Source: Thermoplasmata archaeon
Lineage (GTDB): Archaea; Thermoplasmatota; Thermoplasmata; Thermoplasmatales; Thermoplasmataceae
DNA: 6,077 nucleotides
Assembly (NCBI GenBank): GCA_021799755.1
Contig: JAJYZU010000069.1
Location: 1-6,077, forward strand
Direction: 5' to 3'
The translations under genes and the position numbers were made by a program. Each line of letters starts with the position of its first letter. Position 1 is the stretch's first letter. The notes under the pieces were generated by a model. The model ran no database searches and had not been told where the DNA came from. It saw only the letters and a program-made list of their open reading frames with translations. Below, one piece after another: positions 1-5,392 of the stretch.

Positions 1-1
1 C

Positions 2-283
2 TTCAGGGTAGAAGTTGGAAAGAGGAGAAAACTCTCTGCAGAGGAGATGGCAAGAGCCGCAACAGGGGAGGTTTTTACGCCAAGCGCTGCGCAGGAGATG
101 AAGCTCATCGACGGGATAATGCCATATGATCAGGTGGTGAAGGATATGGCAACGGTCCTGAAGATGAAGGCGAAGAGGAAGAAAATTCCACCGCAGAGAA
201 CCTTTATGCAGCGATTGATAGGAACAGAATTCATTGGTGGGGCCATAAGGGAAGCCATGGACTCAGTGTTTGATCTGCAATAG
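2..283 (+). CDS. sppA: Signal peptide peptidase SppA-like protein (S49 family), C-terminal fragment
   Basis: This is the last 93 codons of a gene that enters from the left edge, read in the frame starting at base 2 and ending with TAG at 281-283. The family consists of membrane-bound serine proteases that cleave leftover signal peptides in or near the membrane. The visible part has the typical S49 tail: a basic stretch (VGKRRKLSAEEM), then ARAATGEVFTPSAAQEMKLI with D directly after it. This matches the family pattern in which a gRvfTg-type turn is followed by an Ala/Leu-rich helix and a conserved 'GLvD' element. The catalytic Ser and Lys would lie upstream, outside the window. A Lys/Arg-rich linker (KMKAKRKKIPP) and an amphipathic C-terminal end follow. 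The ATG at base 47 is internal, because the family match begins before it. NfeD-type S49 relatives share this motif, so the exact subfamily is uncertain. Confidence 0.72.
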   Translation, partial: FRVEVGKRRKLSAEEMARAATGEVFTPSAAQEMKLIDGIMPYDQVVKDMATVLKMKAKRKKIPPQRTFMQRLIGTEFIGGAIREAMDSVFDLQ

Positions 284-296
284 CCAGTTTTTCCCT
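284..296 (+). terminator. Possible weak poly-T terminator after the SppA-like gene
   Basis: A run of five T residues (288-292) followed by CCCTT starts four bases after the stop codon. Archaeal RNA polymerase can terminate on short T tracts without a hairpin. The run is short, so the call is weak. Confidence 0.3.
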
Positions 297-547
297 TAGT
301 ATGGGCTTCGAGCGAATATTCACTTCTTATGCGTCCCATGGAAAACAAAATCTGCATAGTTATGTTTCTCAAATGACGATAGGGTATCAGGGCAAGTGGT
401 TGGAGTTCATTAAAAATTCAAGACGAGAAGCTGATAAATCATAAAATCAGACCGAACCGACAAGAATATTGTGGATACCAGAAAATAGAGATAGTATTCT
501 TCATCATTCCGGAATTATCAGTGCAGGGCTGGAACCTGAAACCCCAC

Positions 548-562
548 TCAGGAATGTCCTGA
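548..562. repeat. Perfect inverted repeat TCAGGA-ATG-TCCTGA
   Basis: Two perfectly complementary 6-base arms are separated by three bases. A further CCTGA at 535-539 can pair with TCAGG at 548-552 as an alternative, so this patch contains three alternating half-sites. The half-sites are the same pentamer found in the 16-bp palindrome of the divergent promoter at 1356-1371, but here they point the other way. It could be a protein-binding site or chance; the 3-base loop makes a stable RNA hairpin less likely than a DNA site. Confidence 0.4.
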
Positions 563-657
563 AAGACAGCAGTTTCGTTTCTTACACTCAGGGCGCCGAT
601 TCGCTTTCCATAGCTTTCCTTCCATTCCTAACTTATTGTAAGTTTCAGGGGTTAGAT

Positions 658-668
658 TGAAAAAAAGA
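658..668 (-). terminator. Poly-T terminator of the cupredoxin gene (minus strand)
   Basis: Seven A residues at 660-666 on the plus strand read as TCTTTTTTTC on the minus strand, starting about 12 bases past the cupredoxin stop codon. This is the usual form of an archaeal intrinsic terminator and marks the cupredoxin gene as ending a single-gene transcript. Confidence 0.6.
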
Positions 669-678
669 TTTGTCGGGT

Positions 679-1311
679 TTACATCACGTTGATGTATCCC
701 CACATCCATCCGGCTGTTACCATAGGGCCGCCTGCACCGTTCGGTCCGGTTCCACACATGGCATTACAGACCCACACGTACTGTCCTGGCGCAGATGTCT
801 GGAACGTTGCCTGCTCGGTTGAAAGGGAAAGGACTGGAATGTTGACGTTCATGCCATTTCCTGATACGGTGAAGGTATGCGCTATATCGGAAACATTCAC
901 TGTTGAAGTGACCCAGGCGCTCTGGCCGGACTGCGGCATTGCAGTATCATTAACCGTCGTGTTGCTGAATATTGCTACCTGGTTGTTGTTGGTTCCCGAA
1001 ACATTGGCGTATTGCGCTGAGACGTTGGAGGATCCGTTATCCCAGTCTATTATCGTCAGGTCTATGGTGCTGTACTGCGGGAGGTATATGTATTCCGCAG
1101 ACTGGAGCTGATTATTGTCCAGAATGAAATACGAAGGTGCGTCGCCTGTGGAATTGTTGAAGTACCTGTATGGGCTGATGACTAGCGTAAGGGAAACTGC
1201 CTTGCTTGATGGTGTTGCATTGACGTGGGTGGCTGCGTATCCAAGGCTGACACCGGATACCAGGACTACTACCACAAGAACCATCATGAGTAAATTGTGT
1301 GATTTATCCAT
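679..1311 (-). CDS. Secreted cupredoxin with a CuA-like C-x3-C loop
   Basis: A 210-residue protein. Residues 1-6 are polar with one Lys, residues 7-27 form a long hydrophobic segment (LLMMVLVVVVLVSGV), and 'GYAA' could be a cleavage site, so it is either exported or anchored outside the membrane. The rest is beta-rich, with nine N-x-S/T sequons and few charges, as expected for an acid-exposed surface protein. Residues 142-203 resemble the cupredoxin domain of cytochrome oxidase subunit II: 'DIAHTFTVSG' carries His145, and 'QYVWVCNAMCGTG' carries Cys182 and Cys186, followed by candidate Met ligands at 197 and 203. In CuA proteins the loop runs C-x3-C-x3-H-x2-M. Here the His position is Pro190 and the loop is longer, and no His follows His145. 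The likely role is electron transfer or copper binding in an extracytoplasmic respiratory chain; the exact copper site is unresolved. The start at 1311 leaves a probable leaderless message; Met9/Met10 are alternatives that would shorten the signal. No oxidase subunit gene is adjacent. Confidence 0.75.
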   Translation of the reverse strand: MDKSHNLLMMVLVVVVLVSGVSLGYAATHVNATPSSKAVSLTLVISPYRYFNNSTGDAPSYFILDNNQLQSAEYIYLPQYSTIDLTIIDWDNGSSNVSAQYANVSGTNNNQVAIFSNTTVNDTAMPQSGQSAWVTSTVNVSDIAHTFTVSGNGMNVNIPVLSLSTEQATFQTSAPGQYVWVCNAMCGTGPNGAGGPMVTAGWMWGYINVM

Positions 1312-1330
1312 ATTTTCACTTAGTAATGGA

Positions 1331-1350
1331 TAAATATATGAAATTTAAAA
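1331..1350 (-). promoter_or_regulatory. TATA/BRE-like promoter of the cupredoxin gene
   Basis: On the minus strand, TTTTAAATTT (1341-1350) is followed by CATATATTTA (1331-1340). The second box is centred about 25 bases before the ATG at 1311, the distance at which archaeal transcription would start on or next to the start codon. There is only a poor Shine-Dalgarno match upstream of the ATG, which fits a leaderless transcript. Confidence 0.55.
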
Positions 1351-1355
1351 CTCCA

Positions 1356-1371
1356 ACCTGAATTATCAGGT
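1356..1371. promoter_or_regulatory. Perfect 16-bp inverted repeat, candidate operator
   Basis: ACCTGA-ATTA-TCAGGT has perfectly matching 6-base arms around an AT-only core and sits between the two divergent TATA boxes. On the cupredoxin side it lies upstream of the promoter, where an archaeal activator would bind. On the regulator side its edge is only 6 bases from the TTTTTATAT box, where a bound protein would block or alter initiation. The HTH_10 regulator encoded next to it is the natural candidate ligand, with autoregulation likely. No experiment or search supports the assignment. Confidence 0.5.
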
Positions 1372-1377
1372 CTCAAG

Positions 1378-1404
1378 TTTTTATATGGGTCAAAACGGTT
1401 ATAA
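1378..1404 (+). promoter_or_regulatory. Promoter of the HTH_10 regulator gene (two candidate TATA boxes)
   Basis: TTTTTATAT (1378-1386) and TTATAA (1399-1404) are both TATA-like. The second is centred about 24-25 bases before the GTG at 1426 and would give a leaderless message, matching the lack of any Shine-Dalgarno sequence before that GTG. The first would give a leader of about 18 bases, also without a ribosome-binding site. Confidence 0.5.
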
Positions 1405-1425
1405 GGCTTCTGGCAATTAAGCACT

Positions 1426-2040
1426 GTGTCAAGGAGCGGTGACAGTTCAGTCCAGGCGGAGATCGAACTCAAGAGGAATGACTGCAGCATTACCAACCTC
1501 CTGAAGCAGTTGAATCTTAAGGCGGCCGTGTCGAGACTGAAGATTGCCTCGGAACTCACGCTGCACCGGGTTGAATCAGAAGATCAGGTCCCCATTGTAA
1601 CTGAATTGAGGAAAGCATCGATCAAGTTTACGCAGGCAGGAAACAACACCATATGGGCCGAGAGCAGGAGCTGTTCCGCCTGCCGCGCGATGGCGTTATC
1701 TGAAGCGGCAATACTGAGCACCAGATCCATTGGCACGGATACAATAGTTTACAGGATCGTGGTTCCATCGAAGCGCAGCCTGTACCACCTGAAGGGTGAG
1801 CTGGAGAAGGCAGGGCTGGAACCGAGGGTGATAGAATTCTTTGACAATGAGGATGAGGAACTGACAAAGAGGGAAATGGACATAATCAGGAGTGCTTTCA
1901 GCCTGGGGTATTATGACATCGACAGGGGCATATCAATGACGGAGCTTGCACAGAAGTTCGGCATATCCACTTCGTCAATATCTGATGTGCTCAGGCGCGG
2001 TACCAAGAAGATCATAAAGGCGTTCCTGGAGAACAGGTAA
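1426..2040 (+). CDS. HTH_10 (bacterio-opsin activator type) transcriptional regulator with C-x2-C motif
   Basis: A 204-residue protein starting at GTG. An in-frame TAA at 1402-1404 and the absence of another start between it and 1426 make this GTG the natural start; the next in-frame ATG is residue 89, too far inside. Residues 146-202 match the HTH_10 domain of Bat-type regulators: 'LTKREMDIIRSAF', then 'GYYDIDRGISMTELAQKFGI' with the recognition helix 'STSSISDVLRRGTKKI'. The first 140 residues look like a mixed alpha/beta sensory domain and contain 'RSCSACRAM' with Cys83 and Cys86, plus a lone Cys20. The C-x2-C pair could bind a metal or respond to oxidation. This is a cytoplasmic DNA-binding protein. 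It is divergent from the cupredoxin gene with a palindrome between them, and it lies 140 bases upstream of the binding-protein gene, so either or both could be targets. The fold is confident; the signal it senses is not known. Confidence 0.82.
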   Translation: MSRSGDSSVQAEIELKRNDCSITNLLKQLNLKAAVSRLKIASELTLHRVESEDQVPIVTELRKASIKFTQAGNNTIWAESRSCSACRAMALSEAAILSTRSIGTDTIVYRIVVPSKRSLYHLKGELEKAGLEPRVIEFFDNEDEELTKREMDIIRSAFSLGYYDIDRGISMTELAQKFGISTSSISDVLRRGTKKIIKAFLENR

Positions 2041-2120
2041 TCCTAGAGTTGTAGACATAAGTGCCTGTTGATTACAATTTACGGTTTTGGGCTCTCTTCT
2101 TTCACATATTTACATAAGAG

Positions 2121-2140
2121 CAAAAATCTTTATATACATA
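2121..2140 (+). promoter_or_regulatory. TATA/BRE-like promoter of the substrate-binding protein gene
   Basis: A purine-rich BRE-like stretch (CAAAAATC, 2121-2128) precedes TTTATATA (2129-2136). Transcription would begin near 2158, giving a leader of about 20 bases that includes the Shine-Dalgarno sequence. The box is close to consensus, suggesting strong expression independent of the upstream regulator gene. The preceding 80 bases (2041-2120) contain only a pyrimidine-rich tract (2091-2103) that might end the regulator transcript. Confidence 0.6.
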
Positions 2141-2168
2141 AATTTAGATAGCACTAGACAGACATTAT

Positions 2169-2174
2169 GGAGGA
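2169..2174 (+). promoter_or_regulatory. Strong Shine-Dalgarno sequence GGAGGA
   Basis: GGAGGA ends six bases before the ATG at 2181 and matches the archaeal 16S anti-Shine-Dalgarno core. It fixes the start of the binding-protein gene. It is the only strong ribosome-binding site in the window, in contrast to the apparently leaderless neighbours. Confidence 0.75.
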
Positions 2175-2180
2175 AATATA

Positions 2181-5054
2181 ATGGATAATGGAAATAATGA
2201 GGGGGGAACCCCATCCTCTTCCGGAGGACGGGTAATACCACCTAGAAAAGCATCGAGCAGCGCAAAATGGTATGCCGTTATAGCTGTTTTGATAGTTATA
2301 ATAGCGGCCTTGGCTGTGGTAGCATTTTATAAACCCGGTCCTGCTGCAGGAAATCAGAGTTCAGTCACATCTGGCCCTGCAAGAGCTGCGATAGGGCAAC
2401 CGTATAATCTTACACTGGATGTAAGCGGAAGTTTCACCTCTCTTAACGTGTACTTTGGTGATGGCTCTGTAGTTCAGGTTCCCTATTCTGGAAGCAACAC
2501 GGTAACTGTTTCTCACATTTATCAGTGGCCTGGAACATACCTTGTGTACTATTCAATAAATAACAAGGGAACAGTGACACCAGCATCCCAGAACTTGATA
2601 CCCGTTGAAGCAGGTTATGCAAACGGTACCTCGGGATCCCTGATATCTGAACAGGCGTACGGAACGCTCATATTAAATGGCAACTACACTCCAACTGTTC
2701 AATCTCAAAACTTTGCAGGTTACAACTATCTTTCAGTTAATCCTGGAAGCACTTACTCGTTCAACGTATCATACTACTATGCGTTGACATTTGCCTACAC
2801 AGTTGTGAGCCAGATGGCAAGTGTGGTAGTGAACGGGAGTATAGTCAACCAGGCTGGTTCATACCTTAACCTGAGCAATGTACCGCAGGGGTATTACAGC
2901 GTTCAAATTTCAACAGTAACCTCGGCAGTAAATGCCACTGGAGTTCCTATTGGGCCATTTGTTAATACAATCTCTTACGTTGATATAGCCGCTTTCAGCA
3001 ATGCGAAACTCTTCTCGACTCCGGTTGCTGCAGGAACATTTACAAACGCCGAAGTGGTTCCGGGAGGATACACAACTCTCGACCCTGCAGTCGCATACTT
3101 CACCGCTGACAGCGAAATCATGGACAATACAATGCAGTATCTTGTCAATTATAACGGTAGTCAGGCCAACACGAATAACTCTAGCTACGTTCCAATGCTA
3201 GCTTCTGCACTCCCATCTATCAGCAACGGCGGTATAAATGCTCACGAACACGTATGGACAACGACAAATGCTCTTGGTGAATCCTATACCGAGACTGCTT
3301 TTCCTTATCAGAACTATACATTCCATATAAGGAGCAATGCATCGTGGCAGAATGGTGCTCCAGTTACAGCTTGGGACGTACTGTACAGCTTTGCCAGAAC
3401 ACTTTTGTTTAACCACGGTGCACCTGAAACACCCGGATGGATACAGTCACAGTACCTGTTACCTGGTGGGAGCAGCACGCTGAACTATTACTATTCCAAC
3501 ACTTTCTATAACATAACACATAACATTACAGTGGACAATTCTACTAACAGCATAACATTCCACTTCCAGCACCCGCTACTTCCGTACCAGGTCTTCCAAG
3601 CGTTCGCGGCGTCCGGTGCATATATAACAAATGCAGCTTGGGTTGCACAACATGCTACGGCAGCACAGCCAGCCCTTGCATGGAACGCATCTGGTTTCGT
3701 GGCATACGAAGCACAGGGAGTTTCTTCAGATTATAACGCCTATCTCCAGAATAACGTGTTCTCTGATGGGCCATATATGATCTCGTACATACTGCCTTCA
3801 CAGGAAGTTGTACTGGTTCCGAATCCGTACTTTGCAGCTCCGGGTCCATGGTATCCTGCTCCTTCTATCCATACAATAGTGATAGAGTATCTTAGCAGCC
3901 CGGCAACGGCATATTCGCAGCTCGCTAACGGACAGGCCAACAATGCAGAGGGATTGCCCGCAACAACTTACTGGAACAGCACACAACAACTGGCCGCAAA
4001 GGGAATTCTTGGAAACACTGTACAGTTCAACACACTGAGTAACTATTTCTTCCCATTCAACCCAGACGTGAACATGACGTTGCTAGCACAGGTCGTTCCG
4101 ACAGTAAACATGCCAGCGACACTGTTCGCGAGTCTCCACGCAAGGGAAGCATTCGCAAACTCATTCAACTATAATCTATACATGAACCAGTATGTTGGAA
4201 ATGCAATATTCACTCAGAACAACAGCCTCGGCTTTGGGGCACACTATACAGGCATGATACCGAAAGGAATGGTTGGATACCAGAGTAATGCTACTCTAGC
4301 CGCTAACTCGAACGTGCCTTACTTCAACCTAGCTAAAGCAAAGGCTGACTGGAACTACTACGTCAACAACAGCGCATCTACAAACTACGTGGGTGGCACT
4401 CAGCAGATAAAATGGTCATCGTCGAGTAACGAGTTCATCTATAACGGAAAGCCGCTCGTGGTGCCGATGTTCCTGCCTGTTGGTGACACGACTGACCAGC
4501 TCGGAGAAATTAACTGGGGCCAGAATCTTGCGCAATTCATACCTGGACTGACAGTATCTATACAGTTTACTGGGTACACGAACATATATCTGGACTATTA
4601 CGGATCCGCTAACCCCGCTCCGTTGATGTTTGCAGGATGGGCTCCAGACTACCCGTATCCAAACGACTATTTGCTTCCAATGGCACTACCGCTGGATACT
4701 TCAACATATCCTGGTCAATACAACATGAACATACAGGTCTATAACACACTGGCCAATACAACATTCAAAGGCGACAACGCATCTATAGTATCGCAGATTG
4801 CAAACATGACAGCCATGAAGAATGACTACATATTGGGTCAGACATCAACCAATCCTGCATCTACACTGGGCTTCTACTATAAGATGAACTACATGCTCAT
4901 CAACATGACAATGTACGTGTATACCTTCCAGAACACAATGACATGGCAGATGTCCAAGAACGTTAACATCAACGACATACAGAAGTACCAGGAGAATGTT
5001 GTCATAGGCGGTGGCCAGGACCTGATGTACAACCTGCTCTCTTTCACGAGTTAA
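2181..5054 (+). CDS. Membrane-anchored PKD-containing ABC transporter substrate-binding protein, family 5 (peptide type)
   Basis: A 957-residue extracytoplasmic receptor for an ABC importer, probably of oligopeptides. Residues 1-29 are a Gly/Ser-rich tail with R22/K23. Residues 30-50 are a transmembrane anchor (WYAVIAVLIVIIAALAVV). There is no lipobox cysteine, so it is anchored by an uncleaved helix or by a class III (pilin-type) signal. Residues 62-143 form a PKD domain with 'VYFGDGS' and 'HIYQWPGTYLVYYSINN'. Residues 150-275 are a second beta-rich region of unknown family. From about 285 the SBP_bac_5 fold runs to the end: 'YTFHIRSNASWQNGAPVTAW' with DV next (379-400), 'HAREAFANSFNYNLYMN' (653-669) and 'GWAPDYPYPNDYL' (819-831), all positions conserved in DppA/OppA-type proteins. 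Bacterial relatives are around 540 residues, so the extra length is mainly the N-terminal modules. About 26 N-x-S/T sequons and few charged residues fit a glycosylated acidophile surface protein. The substrate cannot be read from the sequence. It has its own promoter and is followed by a T-rich terminator and then a permease gene. Confidence 0.9.
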   Translation: MDNGNNEGGTPSSSGGRVIPPRKASSSAKWYAVIAVLIVIIAALAVVAFYKPGPAAGNQSSVTSGPARAAIGQPYNLTLDVSGSFTSLNVYFGDGSVVQVPYSGSNTVTVSHIYQWPGTYLVYYSINNKGTVTPASQNLIPVEAGYANGTSGSLISEQAYGTLILNGNYTPTVQSQNFAGYNYLSVNPGSTYSFNVSYYYALTFAYTVVSQMASVVVNGSIVNQAGSYLNLSNVPQGYYSVQISTVTSAVNATGVPIGPFVNTISYVDIAAFSNAKLFSTPVAAGTFTNAEVVPGGYTTLDPAVAYFTADSEIMDNTMQYLVNYNGSQANTNNSSYVPMLASALPSISNGGINAHEHVWTTTNALGESYTETAFPYQNYTFHIRSNASWQNGAPVTAWDVLYSFARTLLFNHGAPETPGWIQSQYLLPGGSSTLNYYYSNTFYNITHNITVDNSTNSITFHFQHPLLPYQVFQAFAASGAYITNAAWVAQHATAAQPALAWNASGFVAYEAQGVSSDYNAYLQNNVFSDGPYMISYILPSQEVVLVPNPYFAAPGPWYPAPSIHTIVIEYLSSPATAYSQLANGQANNAEGLPATTYWNSTQQLAAKGILGNTVQFNTLSNYFFPFNPDVNMTLLAQVVPTVNMPATLFASLHAREAFANSFNYNLYMNQYVGNAIFTQNNSLGFGAHYTGMIPKGMVGYQSNATLAANSNVPYFNLAKAKADWNYYVNNSASTNYVGGTQQIKWSSSSNEFIYNGKPLVVPMFLPVGDTTDQLGEINWGQNLAQFIPGLTVSIQFTGYTNIYLDYYGSANPAPLMFAGWAPDYPYPNDYLLPMALPLDTSTYPGQYNMNIQVYNTLANTTFKGDNASIVSQIANMTAMKNDYILGQTSTNPASTLGFYYKMNYMLINMTMYVYTFQNTMTWQMSKNVNINDIQKYQENVVIGGGQDLMYNLLSFTS

Positions 5055-5090
5055 AAATTTTTTATTAACAATCTTTATTTTTTTATCTCT
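5055..5090 (+). terminator. Poly-T terminator after the substrate-binding protein gene
   Basis: Directly after the stop codon there are six T (5058-5063), then seven T (5078-5084), with a further five T at 5094-5098. Such serial T tracts are the usual archaeal termination signal. Readthrough into the permease gene could still supply some joint transcript. Confidence 0.7.
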
Positions 5091-5239
5091 ACATTTTTGC
5101 ATATTGAATACCCAACTTATCTACAAACTGAAACACATCAGTACCCCTCTATTATGATCAGCAATATCGCTATGTGCGAGAGTATAATCTTCCTACCCAA
5201 ATTGTATACAAAACCTTTCATTCTTCTACGGCGGGTTTG

Positions 5240-5286
5240 GATGAAATGTTGCACCAATCCTAAATTATCTTCTATGACATTTCATC
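5240..5286. repeat. Perfect 10-bp inverted repeat GATGAAATGT / ACATTTCATC
   Basis: The arms at 5240-5249 and 5277-5286 are exact complements separated by 27 bases. In RNA the stem could extend by two G-U pairs (5250/5276 and 5251/5275), leaving a 23-base loop. The same GATGAAA core recurs at 5372-5378, next to the permease start. It could be a leader hairpin in a readthrough transcript, a pair of regulator half-sites about 3.5 helical turns apart, or a relic of a small mobile element. No flanking target-site duplication was seen. Confidence 0.5.
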
Positions 5287-5324
5287 GCGGAAGCAATGAC
5301 GGATAAATGAAGTTTCTCATTAAG

Positions 5325-5337
5325 TGCTTAACAAGCA
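5325..5337. repeat. Short inverted repeat TGCTT-AAC-AAGCA upstream of the permease promoter
   Basis: Perfect 5-base arms around a 3-base centre, ending about 17 bases before the TTAAATAA box of the permease promoter. The position fits an upstream activator or operator site, but arms this short also occur by chance. Confidence 0.3.
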
Positions 5338-5350
5338 GTAAATTATGGGA

Positions 5351-5370
5351 AAAGTTAAATAACAATATTT
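5351..5370 (+). promoter_or_regulatory. Likely TATA region of the permease gene
   Basis: AAAGTTAAATAA (5351-5362) looks like a BRE plus TATA box and would place the transcription start a few bases before the ATG at 5393. CAATATTT (5363-5370) is a second candidate that would give a leaderless message. There is no good Shine-Dalgarno sequence close to the ATG; AAAGG at 5376-5380 is too far upstream to be typical. Confidence 0.45.
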
Positions 5371-5392
5371 CGATGAAAGGCTCGGTACTCTC

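Larger units (their letters stand above)
284..657. other. Gene-free spacer between the SppA-like and cupredoxin genes
   Basis: About 375 bases without a supported gene. The open frames here (a GTG-started 63-codon frame at 469-660 on plus, and a frame on minus that runs into the cupredoxin gene) have no recognisable motifs, no Shine-Dalgarno sequence and no family resemblance. No tRNA-like T-loop or complete C/D-box pair was seen. The stretch does hold small palindromes, GAATATTC (314-321) and ATTCCGGAAT (506-515), and six copies of the pentamer CCTGA or its complement TCAGG, at 387, 535, 548, 558, 588 and 645. An AT-rich box (ATTAAAAAT, about 409-417) could be a promoter on the plus strand, but nothing convincing lies downstream. 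The stretch could be decayed sequence or carry a small RNA. Confidence 0.5.
5091..5350. other. Gene-free spacer between binding protein and permease
   Basis: With the terminator and permease promoter, the gene-free gap is 338 bases (5055-5392). The open frames here (for example a TTG-started 69-codon frame at 5097-5306) lack ribosome-binding sites and any family resemblance. No tRNA or complete C/D-box RNA was recognised. The notable contents are two inverted repeats, at 5240-5286 and 5325-5337. Confidence 0.5.

Noticed and set aside
301..339. ATGGG/CCCAT inverted repeat after the SppA-like gene as a hairpin terminator
   Set aside because: Five-base arms with a 29-base loop are weak, and no T tract follows the right arm.
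370..440. Possible C/D-box guide RNA (ATGACGA at 374-380 with later CTGA)
   Set aside because: The C box has a mismatch, no internal D'/C' pair is properly spaced, and no terminal stem was found.
469..660. 63-codon open frame starting at GTG in the gene-free region
   Set aside because: No Shine-Dalgarno sequence, no TATA box at leaderless distance and no recognisable motif; the frame is short enough to occur by chance.
548..757. 69-codon minus-strand open frame overlapping the end of the cupredoxin gene
   Set aside because: It overlaps the cupredoxin 3' end in another frame and crosses that gene's poly-T terminator; no family resemblance.
689..1111. 140-codon open frame on the plus strand over the cupredoxin gene
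   Set aside because: It is antisense to a gene with a clear signal peptide and cupredoxin motifs; the translation has no family features and no ribosome-binding site.
5097..5306. 69-codon open frame starting at TTG in the spacer before the permease
   Set aside because: It begins inside the T-rich terminator, lacks a ribosome-binding site and shows no protein-like pattern.
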